From: JACVRW01 sp963827065
GTDB lineage: Bacteria > Actinomycetota > Thermoleophilia > Solirubrobacterales > Thermoleophilaceae
Reading direction: 5' to 3'
Assembly (NCBI GenBank): GCA_963827065.1
Contig: CAWGZM010000002.1
Location: 12,009-76,008 of the forward strand
Length of the DNA: 64,000 nucleotides
The number at the start of each line of letters is the position of its first letter. Position 1 is the first letter of the stretch. The notes under the pieces are model-generated. The model searched no databases. It was not told the origin of the DNA and worked only from the letters and a program-made list of their open reading frames with translations. This document shows positions 19,792 through 29,957 of this stretch, one piece after another. The translations under genes were made by a program, and so were the position numbers.

Positions 19792-20813
19792 CACCGCAGC
19801 GCTGGAGGATCGTCCTCGGCTGCGCGCTCGTCGTCGTCGCGCTCGTCATCCCGTTCATGTTCGGGCCCTATCGGGTCGGCCAGTTCACGCTCGTGCTCGC
19901 CTACGCGGTGGCGGTGCTCGGGCTCAACCTGCTCGTGGGCTACAACGGGCAGATCTCGCTCGGCCACGGCGCCTTCTTCGCGCTCGGCGCCTACACGGCG
20001 GCTCTCCTCATCGAGAAGGCGAGCGTGCCGTATCTGCTGACACTGCCCGCGGCCGCAGCGGTGTGCTTCGCGGCGGGCTTCCTGTTCGGCGTGCCGGCGC
20101 TGCGCCTGCGCGGCCTGTACCTCGCGCTCGTGACGCTCGGTCTCGCGATCGCGATGCCGCAGCTGATCAAGCGCTTCGACGGGCTCACGGACGGCACGCA
20201 GGGGCTGACGGTCGTGCAGCCGGAGTCGCCGGGCTGGTTGCCGCTCGAGGACGACCAGTTCCTGTACCTGCTGACGCTCGTTGTTGCCGCCGTGATGTTC
20301 CTGCTCGCGTGGAACATGACCCGCGGTCAGCTCGGCCGTTCGATCAAGGCGGTGCGCGACGGCGAGATCCCCGCGTCGACGCTCGGCGTGAACCTGGCGG
20401 CCACGAAGACACGCGTGTTCGCCGTGAGCGCGGCATACGCGGGCGTGGCCGGCGCGCTCTACGTCTTCGCGATCGGCTTCGTCGCGCCGGAGGCGTTCAC
20501 GCTCACGATCTCGTTCGCGTTCCTGGCGGCGATCGTCGTCGGCGGGCTCGCGACGATCTCGGGCGCGCTGCTCGGCGCGCTCTTCATCGAGTTCGTCCCC
20601 GTTTACGCGAGCGACGTCAACGACGCGCTCACGGGAGTGATCTACGGCGGGGTGCTGATCGCGTTCATGTGGGTCCTGCCGGAGGGAGCCGCCGGGCTGC
20701 CGCGGCGGCTGCGCGAGCTGTGGACGCGCCGCGCGCGGCACGAGCAGGTCACGAAGGAGAGGGAGCCGCCGGCGGTGACGACCGGGCCCAAGCTGCCGGC
20801 CGGCAAGGCATAG
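19788..20813 (+). CDS. livM: Branched-chain amino acid ABC transporter permease LivM
   Basis: 341 residues from a GTG overlapping the livH stop (GTGA). Roughly nine to ten transmembrane helices. LNLLVGYNGQISLGHGAFF is the signature LivM segment, followed by GVPALRLRGLYLALVTLGLA and the cytoplasmic loop GRSIKAVRDGEIPASTLGVN that contacts the ATPases. The C-terminal 40 residues are a charged tail. A strong AAGAGGAGGAGGGAG element lies between its stop and the livK start. Confidence 0.94.
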   Translation: MTPQRWRIVLGCALVVVALVIPFMFGPYRVGQFTLVLAYAVAVLGLNLLVGYNGQISLGHGAFFALGAYTAALLIEKASVPYLLTLPAAAAVCFAAGFLFGVPALRLRGLYLALVTLGLAIAMPQLIKRFDGLTDGTQGLTVVQPESPGWLPLEDDQFLYLLTLVVAAVMFLLAWNMTRGQLGRSIKAVRDGEIPASTLGVNLAATKTRVFAVSAAYAGVAGALYVFAIGFVAPEAFTLTISFAFLAAIVVGGLATISGALLGALFIEFVPVYASDVNDALTGVIYGGVLIAFMWVLPEGAAGLPRRLRELWTRRARHEQVTKEREPPAVTTGPKLPAGKA

Positions 20814-20839
20814 GACGTCAAAGAGGAGGAGGGAGCGGG

Positions 20840-22057
20840 ATGAGGGCTGTGCGGATTCTGTGGGTGGCGCTGCTGGTGGCTGGCTGCCTCGTAATCGCGG
20901 CGTGTGGGCGCGACGACGAGGAGGGCAGCACCGATCCGGGCATCACCGACGACACGATCAAGCTCGGCGGCAGCTACCCGCTGAGCGGCCCGGCCTCCGC
21001 CTACCGCTCGATCGAGCAGGGCGCCCAGGCGCACTTCAAGTACGTCAACGCGAATGGCGGCGTCGACGGCCGCCAGATCGAGTTCGTGACGCTCGACGAT
21101 GCCTACGAGCCGCCGAAGGCGGTCCAGAACGCGCGCCGGCTGGTCCAGGAGGAGGAGGTCTTCGCGCTCTTCAACACGCTCGGGACCGCCAACAACGTCG
21201 CTATCTGGGACTTCACGAACAAGGAGGAGGTCCCGCAGCTGTTCGTGGCCACCGGCGCCTCGTTGTGGGGCGCTGACACCGAGGCCCACCCCTGGACGAC
21301 GGGCTGGCAGCCCGACTACGTGACCGAGTCGCAGGTCTACGCCGACTACCTGAAGGAGGAGAAGCCGAACGCCAAGGTGGCCGTCCTCTACCAGAACGAC
21401 GCCTTCGGCGAGGACCTGCTGAACGGCTTCAAGAAGGCGACCGAGGGGACCGGCATCGAGGTCGTGGCCGAGGAGAGCTATGAGGTGACCGATCCGACCG
21501 TCAGCTCGCAGATGTCGAAGCTCGCGAGCTCGGACGCCGACACCTTCCTCAACATCACGACGCCCAAGTTCGGCGCGCAGGCGATCGTCGCGGCCGACAA
21601 GCTCGGCTGGAAGGTGCTCCACATCATCAACAACGTGTCGGCCTCCAAGCTGCTGGTGCTCGAGCCGGCGGGCCTCGACAAGTCGCAGGGGCTCATCTCG
21701 ACCGCCTACTTCAAGGATCCGGCGAGCCCCGAGTGGGAGAACGACGACTCGATGATGGAGTTCAAGGACGCGCTCGCCGAACACGAGCCGCGCGCCAACC
21801 CCGAGGACCCGAACACCGTCTTCGGCTGGGCGGCCGCGAGCACGATGGTCGAGGCGCTGAAGGGCATGGAGGAGCCGACGCGCCAAGCGCTGCTGGACTC
21901 CGCGCGCAGCCTCGACATCGAGGTGCCGATCCTGCTGCCGGGCATCGACGTGAAGATGGCGGCCGACGACGGCTACCCGATCGAGGCGATGCAGATCATC
22001 CGTTTCGAGGGCGAGAACTGGCAGCGTCAGAAGGAGGTCATACAGGCGCCGCATTGA
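20840..22057 (+). CDS. livK: Substrate-binding lipoprotein of the liv transporter
   Basis: 405 residues. The ATG at 20840 is chosen for its strong GAGGAGGGAG ribosome-binding site and because a lipoprotein signal starts here. The open frame reaching back into livM is not used. The lipobox is VIAAC with Cys22, so it is anchored outside the membrane. The Periplas_BP_6 fold is evident from IKLGGSYPLSGPASAYRSIEQ (first 20), VTLDDAYEPPKAVQNARRLV and VAVLYQNDAFGEDLLNGF. It delivers branched-chain amino acids, amides or similar ligands to LivHM. Exact specificity cannot be read. Convergent with hspR, 17 bases apart. Confidence 0.92.
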   Translation: MRAVRILWVALLVAGCLVIAACGRDDEEGSTDPGITDDTIKLGGSYPLSGPASAYRSIEQGAQAHFKYVNANGGVDGRQIEFVTLDDAYEPPKAVQNARRLVQEEEVFALFNTLGTANNVAIWDFTNKEEVPQLFVATGASLWGADTEAHPWTTGWQPDYVTESQVYADYLKEEKPNAKVAVLYQNDAFGEDLLNGFKKATEGTGIEVVAEESYEVTDPTVSSQMSKLASSDADTFLNITTPKFGAQAIVAADKLGWKVLHIINNVSASKLLVLEPAGLDKSQGLISTAYFKDPASPEWENDDSMMEFKDALAEHEPRANPEDPNTVFGWAAASTMVEALKGMEEPTRQALLDSARSLDIEVPILLPGIDVKMAADDGYPIEAMQIIRFEGENWQRQKEVIQAPH

Positions 22058-22074
22058 CGCCGTGGACGGGGGGG

Positions 22075-22521
22075 CTAGCGCCCGCGCCGCTCGATCGGGA
22101 CGCGTACCGTGCGCTGCGCGTCCGTGCGCATGAGGTCTTGACCGGGCGGCTCGTACACGACGAGCTCGCGCTTGAATGAGCGCCGGACGCGCTCGATCTC
22201 GGCGGCCAGCTCCGCCTGCGCGCGCTCGGCGTGGCGCTCGATGTTGCGCATGCGGCGCCGCATCCGCTCGATCTCCTCCTCGAGCTCGAAGACCCGCTCG
22301 ACGCCGGCCAGGTTCATGCCGAGCTCGCTCGTCAGCTCCTGGATCCGGCGCAGCCGGTCGACGTCCTCCTGTGAGTAGAGGCGCGTGTTCTTGGGCGAGC
22401 GCTTCGGGGTGATGAGCCCGCGCGCCTCGTAGATCCGCAGCGTCTGCGGATGCATGCCGGCGAGCTCGGCCGCCACGGAGATCATGTAGACGCCGCGGGT
22501 GCGCTCCGGCTCGGTGGCCAT
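22075..22521 (-). CDS. hspR: MerR-family heat-shock repressor HspR
   Basis: 148 residues. The N-terminal winged-helix motif is YMISVAAELAGMHPQTLRIYE followed by ARGLITPKRSPKNTRLYSQEDV (split), the classic HspR form of the MerR domain. A coiled-coil dimerisation helix (EEIERMRRRMRNIERHAERA) and a basic tail follow. In actinobacteria HspR represses dnaK and often clpB through HAIR sites, with DnaK as co-repressor. It is the last gene of dnaK-grpE-dnaJ-hspR, four bases after dnaJ, consistent with feedback control. A degenerate HAIR-like site is seen before clpB but not clearly before dnaK. Confidence 0.92.
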   Translation of the reverse strand: MATEPERTRGVYMISVAAELAGMHPQTLRIYEARGLITPKRSPKNTRLYSQEDVDRLRRIQELTSELGMNLAGVERVFELEEEIERMRRRMRNIERHAERAQAELAAEIERVRRSFKRELVVYEPPGQDLMRTDAQRTVRVPIERRGR

Positions 22522-22525
22522 GCCC

Positions 22526-23620
22526 CTACTTCCTTCCCCCCAGGAGCCGCTCGCGCGGGTTGCCGTCGATCACGGTCGCCAGCTCGTCGACCACCTCGGC
22601 CTGCTCCTTCGAGAGCTCGCTGGGAACCTCGATCGAGAGGCGGTAGCGGATGTCGCCGCGGCCCTTGCCGTTCAACTTCGGGGGGCCCTCGTTGCGAAGC
22701 CGCTGCACCGTCCCGTGTTGCGTTCCGGAGGGGACCCGGATGCGCTTGGTGCCCGCGAGCGTGGGCACCTCGATGGTGGCGCCGCGGATCGCCTCGGGGA
22801 TCGTGATCGGCACCTCCACCTCGAGGTTGTCGCCCTTGCGCATGAAGATCGGCGAGTCGGTCACGTGCGTGACCACGTACAGGTCGCCCGACGCTCCTCC
22901 ACGGGGGCCTGCCTCTCCCTTGCCGGCGAGCCGGACGCGGCTGCCCTCGCGCACGCCGGCGGGGATGTTCACCCGGTAGCGCTTGACCTGGCGGGTGCGG
23001 CCTGAGCCGTCACAGGTGGGGCAGGGGTCCTTGATCTCGGTCCCGGTGCCGCCGCATTGACGGCAGGGCTGGGTGATCGAGAAGAGCCCCTGCGACTCGG
23101 CCTCGACCCCGCGGCCCTGGCAGCGCGTGCAGATCGTGGGCTGCGTCCCAGGCTTCGCCCCGGTGCCGCGGCAGGTCGGGCAGGGTGCCGACAGCGGAAC
23201 GGCCACGGGGATCTGCGCGCCCTCCATCGCCTGGTCGAACGAGATGTGCACCTCGGTCTCGAGGTCGCGGCCGCGCTCGGGGCCGGGCGCCCCGCCGCGC
23301 CCGCCGCCGCCTCCGAATAGATCGGACAGGATGTCCCCGAACCCGCCGAGGCCGCCGCCGGTCCCCGTGCGGAACGAGCCCGGGTCGAAGCCGCCGCCGA
23401 AGATGCCGCTGCCGGAGTCGTACTCCTTGCGCTTCTCGGGGTCGGACAGGATCGAGTAGGCCTCCTGCACCTCCTTGAATCGCTCCTCGGCGTTCTTGTC
23501 GCCGTGGTTCGCATCGGGGTGGTACTGGCGCGCCAGCTTGCGGTAGGCCTTCTTGATCTCCTCGTCGGAGGCCTTCTTGTCGACGCCGAGCGCCTTGTAC
23601 GGGTCCTTCAGCGCGGGCAT
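22526..23620 (-). CDS. dnaJ: Chaperone DnaJ (Hsp40)
   Basis: 364 residues. J-domain at the start with the HPD motif (ARQYHPDANHGDKN), a Gly/Phe-rich linker (GIFGGGFDPGSF...GGFGDILSDLFGGGGG, split), then the four zinc-finger repeats CPTCRGTG, CTRCQGRG, CRQCGGTG and CPTCDGSG, and the C-terminal substrate-binding domains. It stimulates DnaK ATPase and delivers clients. All zinc ligands are intact. It sits two bases after grpE and four before hspR. Confidence 0.97.
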   Translation of the reverse strand: MPALKDPYKALGVDKKASDEEIKKAYRKLARQYHPDANHGDKNAEERFKEVQEAYSILSDPEKRKEYDSGSGIFGGGFDPGSFRTGTGGGLGGFGDILSDLFGGGGGRGGAPGPERGRDLETEVHISFDQAMEGAQIPVAVPLSAPCPTCRGTGAKPGTQPTICTRCQGRGVEAESQGLFSITQPCRQCGGTGTEIKDPCPTCDGSGRTRQVKRYRVNIPAGVREGSRVRLAGKGEAGPRGGASGDLYVVTHVTDSPIFMRKGDNLEVEVPITIPEAIRGATIEVPTLAGTKRIRVPSGTQHGTVQRLRNEGPPKLNGKGRGDIRYRLSIEVPSELSKEQAEVVDELATVIDGNPRERLLGGRK

Positions 23621-23622
23621 GG

Positions 23623-24198
23623 CTACGCGGAGACCACCACGCGGGCCGGACGAAGCACCGCGCCGTTGGCGCGGTAGCCCTTCTCCACCACGTCGATCAC
23701 GACGCCGGACTCGGCGCCGTCCTGCGGGCGCATCGACAGCGCCTCGTGCTCACCCGGGTCGAAGCGCTCGCCGCTCGGATCGAACTGCTTGACGCCGTTG
23801 CGCTCGAGCACCGCGATCAGCTCCGAGTGCACGAGCCGCACGCCCTCGGCGAGATGCTGCTCAGACGCCTCCGCCGAGGCGAGCGCCCGCTCGAGGTTGT
23901 CGACCACGGGCAGCAGCTCGCGAACGAGCCCGCTCTTGGCGCGCTCGCCGGCCGCGGCCGCCTCCCTCGCGGCGCGCTTCCTGTAGTTCTCGAAGTCGGC
24001 CTGAGAGCGGCGGGCGAGGTCCAGGTACTCGTCCCGCTCGCGCTGCACTCGCGCGAGCGGGTCCTGGGAATCCGCCTCTTCCTTCTCCTCGAGGATCTCC
24101 TGCTCGTTCTGGGGGTCCTCCTCGCCGGAGGGCTCGCCCGACTCGTCACGCGACGTGACGGGCTCCTCCTCCGGCGGGACCGGCGGTGTCTCGAACAT
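23623..24198 (-). CDS. grpE: Nucleotide exchange factor GrpE
   Basis: 191 residues. A long acidic N-terminal extension (EEEPVTSRDESGEPSGEEDP) leads into the dimeric helical region (LARVQRERDEYLDLARRSQA, then DFENYRKRAAREAAAAG) and the C-terminal beta domain with the family signature FDPGEHEALSMRPQDGAESG (split from VIDVVEKGYRANGAVLRPARVVVS). It promotes ADP release from DnaK. Located between dnaK and dnaJ with only two-base gaps. Confidence 0.96.
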   Translation of the reverse strand: MFETPPVPPEEEPVTSRDESGEPSGEEDPQNEQEILEEKEEADSQDPLARVQRERDEYLDLARRSQADFENYRKRAAREAAAAGERAKSGLVRELLPVVDNLERALASAEASEQHLAEGVRLVHSELIAVLERNGVKQFDPSGERFDPGEHEALSMRPQDGAESGVVIDVVEKGYRANGAVLRPARVVVSA

Positions 24199-24200
24199 CG

Positions 24201-26126
<1,926 letters not shown>

Positions 26127-26174
26127 TCCGTACGGTCTCCTTTGCCGCTTGCAATCGAAAGAAATCTGAGTGCG

Positions 26175-26203
26175 AGTATGGCAGATTCTTGAAGGGACGC
26201 CAA
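26175..26203 (-). promoter_or_regulatory. Candidate dnaK promoter
   Basis: On the minus strand TTGGCG (26198-26203), an exact 17-base spacer and CATACT (26175-26180) form a good sigma-70-like promoter, giving a leader of about 40 bases before dnaK with AAAGGAGA as ribosome-binding site. I looked for a HAIR operator here and found no convincing match. Confidence 0.5.
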
Positions 26204-26223
26204 TGCATTAGGCTTCCGCCGCC

Positions 26224-26778
26224 ATGCCTCGCCGCCCGCCCGCGCTGCTTGCACTGCTTCTGCTGCTCGCGGCTCTCGGCCCGGCGGCGTGCGGGGATGA
26301 CGACGACTCGGGCTCGGGCGGCTCGGCGGACGCGACCCAGGAGGAGAGCTCGCCCCCGGCGGACGACACCGGCACCGAGACCGAGGCGCAGGCCGACCTG
26401 ACCGACACGAGCGTCAAGCCGGTGATCGACAAGCCCACCGGCGTGCCGCCACGCAGGCTCGTGAAGGAGGACATCGTCAAAGGCAAGGGGCCGGGCGCGA
26501 AGCCGGGCGACACCGTGATCGTCGACTACGTCGGCGTCAGCTTCTCGAGCGGCCAGGAGTTCGACGCCTCCTGGGACACCGGTCAGCCCTTCCCCGTGCA
26601 GCTCGGGGCCGGCAATGTCATCGAGGGCTGGGAGAAGGGCCTCGTAGGGATCAAGAAGGGTGGGCGGCGCAAGCTGACGATCCCACCCGAGCACGCCTAC
26701 GGGGCGCAGGGAGCGCCGCCCGCGATCGGGCCGAACGAGACGCTCGTGTTCGTCATCGACGCTCTCGATATCCAATGA
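26224..26778 (+). CDS. FKBP-type peptidyl-prolyl isomerase lipoprotein
   Basis: 184 residues with a lipoprotein signal (LLLLLAALGPAAC, Cys23), an acidic disordered spacer of about 45 residues, and an FKBP domain from about residue 75. Visible FKBP core: GDTVIVDYVGVSFSSGQEFDAS, FPVQLGAGNVIEGWEKGLVG, KKGGRRKLTIPPEHAYG, LVFVIDALDI. It should assist folding of exported proteins on the outer face of the membrane. No Shine-Dalgarno is visible, but TAGGCT lies nine bases before the ATG, fitting a leaderless transcript. Its 3' end overlaps the opposing transporter remnant by 26 bases. Confidence 0.9.
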   Translation: MPRRPPALLALLLLLAALGPAACGDDDDSGSGGSADATQEESSPPADDTGTETEAQADLTDTSVKPVIDKPTGVPPRRLVKEDIVKGKGPGAKPGDTVIVDYVGVSFSSGQEFDASWDTGQPFPVQLGAGNVIEGWEKGLVGIKKGGRRKLTIPPEHAYGAQGAPPAIGPNETLVFVIDALDIQ

Positions 26779-27067
26779 GAGCCGGCAGCGCCAGGCCGAA
26801 GAGGTAGGCCGGCCCCACTCCTAGGAGCGTCTCGGCTACGGGCTCGCCGAAACGCGACCCCGCGGCATCCGGGTCGGAGTACAGGGGCAGCAGGACGACG
26901 AGCAAGGTCGTGAAGGCGGAGGTCACGTACCAGCGGCTCCGGTGTGTCGCGGCCGCGCATACGACGGCCGCGAGCGCGGCGACGCCGTACCAGGCCACCG
27001 CGGGGTCGAGCCGCACGAGCCCGATCCCTGCGAACGCGGCGGTAAGGTCACGGTGACGGACTCGCAA
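26753..27067 (-). pseudogene. Remnant of an FUSC-type membrane transporter
   Basis: A 104-codon frame with only TTG as possible start encodes three or four hydrophobic helices (WYGVAALAAVVCAAATHRSR, WYVTSAFTTLLVVLLPLY, ETLLGVGPAYLFGLALPALI) with the motif RWYVTSAFTTLLV and SRFGEPVAETLLG, which resemble the C-terminal membrane half of FUSC/aromatic-acid-exporter proteins. Those proteins are normally several hundred residues. The N-terminal part is missing because the methyltransferase gene begins 21 bases away. It is best read as a deletion remnant, though a small membrane protein is possible. Confidence 0.5.
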
Positions 27068-27087
27068 GCGCCCCCAAGGAGGCCCCC

Positions 27088-27924
27088 ATGAGTTCCAGCA
27101 CCGGCTCGGCCGCCGACGAGCTCGCCCAGGCCGAGACCCTGCCCCAGCTCGACGCCAGCTCGCTCGTCGACGGCGAGCGTCTCGAGGCCGAGGTCAAGGA
27201 CATGTACCGGCACGTGGCCCGCGAGGAGCAGGCCGACCTGCACTTCGAGCTGGGCCGGGGGCTCGCCGAGCACCTGGGCTACCGCGCCGAGCTGCTCGAC
27301 GCGATCCCCGCCGAGGCCGTGGCGTCGTTCGCGGGGGTGGGGCATCACCTCGACCTCGCCGCGCTGCAGCCGGGCGAGACCGTCCTCGACCTCGGCTCGG
27401 GCTCCGGCACCGATGTCTTCTGCGCGGCCGTGCTGGTGGGCGAGTCGGGACGCGTCGTGGGCGTGGACATCACCGACGAGCAGCTCGCCAAGGCCGCCCG
27501 ACTCCGTGACCGCGACGGCTTCACGCAGGTCGAGCTCGTCGAGTCGCACATCGAAGAGCTCCCGTTCGAGGACGCGAGCTTCGACGCGGTCCTCTCCAAC
27601 GGCGTCATCAACCTGTCGCCGTTCAAGGGCAGGGTCTTCGCCGAGGCGGCGCGCGTGCTGAGGCCAGGTGGAAGGCTCGCCATCACCGACATCGTCAGCG
27701 GCCGGGCGCTCAAGGAGCGCACTCGCCGCAACGTCGACCTGTGGGCCGCCTGCATCGCCGGTGCCATCCCGCGCAAGACCTATCTCCAGGCGATCGAGGC
27801 CGAGGGCCTCGAGGTCGCCAACGTGCGGAAGAACGACTACCGCTTCGTGTCGGAGCGCGCCCTCGACGCCTGCAGCACCTACGAGGTGGAGAGCATCTCG
27901 CTGCTCGCCCGGAAGCAAAGCTGA
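27088..27924 (+). CDS. ArsM-like SAM-dependent methyltransferase
   Basis: 278 residues, ATG preceded by AAGGAGG. Class I Rossmann methyltransferase: VLDLGSGSGTDVFCAAVLVG (motif I), VVGVDITDEQLAKA, and FDAVLSNGVINLSPFKGRVF, with RVLRPGGRLAITDIV. The layout follows arsenite methyltransferase ArsM closely, but the conserved Cys of the ArsM motif SNCVxNLS is Gly here, while the later Cys (WAACIAGAI) is kept. ArsM activity needs both, so arsenic methylation is doubtful and another small substrate is more likely. No ars genes are nearby. Convergent with the GT-C gene. Confidence 0.75.
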   Translation: MSSSTGSAADELAQAETLPQLDASSLVDGERLEAEVKDMYRHVAREEQADLHFELGRGLAEHLGYRAELLDAIPAEAVASFAGVGHHLDLAALQPGETVLDLGSGSGTDVFCAAVLVGESGRVVGVDITDEQLAKAARLRDRDGFTQVELVESHIEELPFEDASFDAVLSNGVINLSPFKGRVFAEAARVLRPGGRLAITDIVSGRALKERTRRNVDLWAACIAGAIPRKTYLQAIEAEGLEVANVRKNDYRFVSERALDACSTYEVESISLLARKQS

Positions 27925-27931
27925 CCGCCGC

Positions 27932-29266
27932 TCAGCCGGCGAAGCTGAGCGCGTACGCCACGAACGCCACGTACATCACGCCGATGCCCGCGTAGTCCCA
28001 GCGCGTGCGCAGGTCCGGCGGGCGCGCCAGCAGCGCGAGCGCGAGCAGCACGAACGGGTCGAAGTACTTCTGGTAGACGAGCCTGACCGGAAGCGCCGCC
28101 AGCAGGAAGCAGGCGAGGTACACGGCCGGCAGCGACCAGATCCCGGCGCGCGTCACGAGGAGGTAGAGGACGACGCAGCCGAGCGGCACGAGCGCCCAGA
28201 ACAGGAGCGACGACCCGAACAGCTCGGGGAAGCGGTCGGAGAGCTGCCAGAGGTAGCCGGCGTCGCCCGCCTGCCGCGGCGTGATCGGCTGATAGAGAAG
28301 CGGCGAGATCACGAGCAGGAGCACGCCGATGGCGGCCGCAACGAGCAGCCGGATGCGCAGCTCGGCTGCACGGCCGGTGAGTCCCACGTATGCGCGCGCG
28401 AGGAGGGAAGAGCGCAGCCGCCGCAGCCGCCGCACCACGCTGGGCCCGAAGACCAATACGCCGTAGGCGCCGGCGAGCGCGACCGTGAAGCCGACGGTCC
28501 GCAGGGTGAGCGCCTCGCGGGCGAGGCCCTGACGGTCGTCGCAGAGGCCGCAGGAGGCCGGGTCGGCGCTCGGCGGCACAAGACCGTCCCACTCCAGCGC
28601 CAGCAGCCCGAGCGGGACGATCGAGAGCGCGAGCATGCCCGCGCCGGCCACGAGCGGGGACGGCGAGCGCAGGTCCCGGCGCAGCAGGAAGACGGCGGCG
28701 ACCGGCACGAGCCACACGAACGCCTGGCGCGTGAGGAGCGCCGCCGCTATCGCGGCGCAGCCGAGCGCGAACGCCCCGAGCCCGGCGCCGCGCGAGTACG
28801 CGTGAATGCGCTCCAGGGCGAGCAGCGCGAACAGGATCGCCAGGTTGTCTGTGAGCAGGGTGAAGGACGTGCCGAGCACGTAGGGCGACAGCACGAACAG
28901 GAGCGTCAGCGCGAACGCCTGCCAGCGCTCGAGCGGCGTGGCGCGGCGCAGGAGCCGCAGCAGCGCAAGCGCCATCGCGTACGAGAAGAACACGTTCAGC
29001 AGGCGCAGCTTCCAGAGCTCGAAGCCGACGACCTCTCCCCACCAGGCGGTCAGCACGTGGTAGAGCGGCGTCTGGGCGGACGGGTAGTCGGAGAAGTCGA
29101 GCCGCTCGGAGAGCTGCAGGATCGTGGGCAGCTGGTAGACGCGCGCGTCGCTCCCGTGGAAGGTGTCGATCTCCACGGTCAGGCCCTGCAGCACCGCGAT
29201 GCCGATCAGGAAGGGAAGGGCGAGCAGCCCGCGTTGGAGCCAGTCGAGCCGCTTGCCGCGGGTCAT
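27932..29266 (-). CDS. Polytopic GT-C-like membrane protein, ALG10-like motifs
   Basis: 444 residues with about ten to twelve transmembrane helices. The first extracytoplasmic loop is VEIDTFHGSDARVYQLPTIL followed by SDYPSAQTPLYHVLTAWW, and the next has TSFTLLTDNLAILF, a pattern reminiscent of the eukaryotic DIE2/ALG10 glucosyltransferase family (D/E-x-FH, TPPLYH-like, TDN). Later RQAFVWLVPVAAVFLLRRDL and LVYQKYFDPFVLL also fit. GT-C enzymes use polyprenyl-phosphate sugars, so lipid-linked glycan modification at the outer face is plausible. It overlaps nth by four bases (ATGA), although the two proteins have no evident functional link. Confidence 0.6.
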   Translation of the reverse strand: MTRGKRLDWLQRGLLALPFLIGIAVLQGLTVEIDTFHGSDARVYQLPTILQLSERLDFSDYPSAQTPLYHVLTAWWGEVVGFELWKLRLLNVFFSYAMALALLRLLRRATPLERWQAFALTLLFVLSPYVLGTSFTLLTDNLAILFALLALERIHAYSRGAGLGAFALGCAAIAAALLTRQAFVWLVPVAAVFLLRRDLRSPSPLVAGAGMLALSIVPLGLLALEWDGLVPPSADPASCGLCDDRQGLAREALTLRTVGFTVALAGAYGVLVFGPSVVRRLRRLRSSLLARAYVGLTGRAAELRIRLLVAAAIGVLLLVISPLLYQPITPRQAGDAGYLWQLSDRFPELFGSSLLFWALVPLGCVVLYLLVTRAGIWSLPAVYLACFLLAALPVRLVYQKYFDPFVLLALALLARPPDLRTRWDYAGIGVMYVAFVAYALSFAG

Positions 29267-29928
29267 GCGCGCCCGAGCCGCCGCCGGCCCTCAGGGCACA
29301 TGCGCTTGAGCGGGCAGTTCGCGCAGTCGGGCGAGCGTGCCGTGCAGGTGCGGCGGCCGTGACGGATCAGCAGCACGTGCACCTCGTAGGCCTCCTGGCC
29401 GTCGTCGCCCACGAGCCGCAGCATCTCGTCGTGCGCCTCGGTGAAGCTCGCCTTCTCGCGCCACAGGCCGAGCCGGGAGCCGACCCGGTAGACGTGCGTG
29501 TCGACCGGCACGTCCGGCCGGCCGAACGCGAACAGCAGCACGCAGGCCGCCGTCTTGCGACCGACCCCGGGCAGCGACGTCAGGTAGTCGCGCGCCTCGT
29601 CGAGCGGAGCCTCCTTGAGCCAGGCGAGGTCGTCCTCCCCGATCGCCTCGAGTATCTGCTTGATGCGCACCGCCTTCGTGGGCGCGAGCCCACCCGGCCG
29701 GATCGCGTCCTCGATCTCCTCGACCAGCGCGTCGCGCACCTCGTCCCATGAGGCGAAGCGCTCGCGCAGCCGGCCGTAGGCGACGTCCCGGTTGCGGTCG
29801 TTCGTGTTCTGCGAGAGGACGGTGAGGATCAGCTCGTCGATCGGTGCCCCGTGCGGGCGCAGGATCGGGCGCCCGTACTCCCTGCGGAGCTTGTCGCGAA
29901 TCCTGCGGAGCCTGCGCCGGTCGGCCAT
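29263..29928 (-). CDS. nth: Endonuclease III family DNA glycosylase/AP lyase
   Basis: 221 residues. Helix-hairpin-helix LPGVGRKTAACVLLFAFG carries the catalytic Lys, and the catalytic Asp is in PVDTHVYRVGSRLG. The C-terminal iron-sulfur ligands follow the exact Cys-X6-Cys-X2-Cys-X5-Cys pattern (CTARSPDCANCPLKRMC). It removes oxidised pyrimidines in base excision repair. LSQNTNDRNRD replaces the usual LSAQTTD, a common variant of a sub-branch of the family, so substrate range may differ from E. coli Nth. Confidence 0.9.
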   Translation of the reverse strand: MADRRRLRRIRDKLRREYGRPILRPHGAPIDELILTVLSQNTNDRNRDVAYGRLRERFASWDEVRDALVEEIEDAIRPGGLAPTKAVRIKQILEAIGEDDLAWLKEAPLDEARDYLTSLPGVGRKTAACVLLFAFGRPDVPVDTHVYRVGSRLGLWREKASFTEAHDEMLRLVGDDGQEAYEVHVLLIRHGRRTCTARSPDCANCPLKRMCPEGRRRLGRA

Positions 29929-29957
29929 CGAGCGCGTGATGCTATGAACCGCGCCCC

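Noticed and set aside
20063..20839. Upstream extension of the livK frame into livM
   Set aside because: It reads livM out of frame, and a strong ribosome-binding site and lipoprotein signal begin at 20840.
26127..26223. HAIR operator before dnaK
   Set aside because: I found no pair of half-sites with N7 spacing matching better than about half the bases, so only the promoter is reported.
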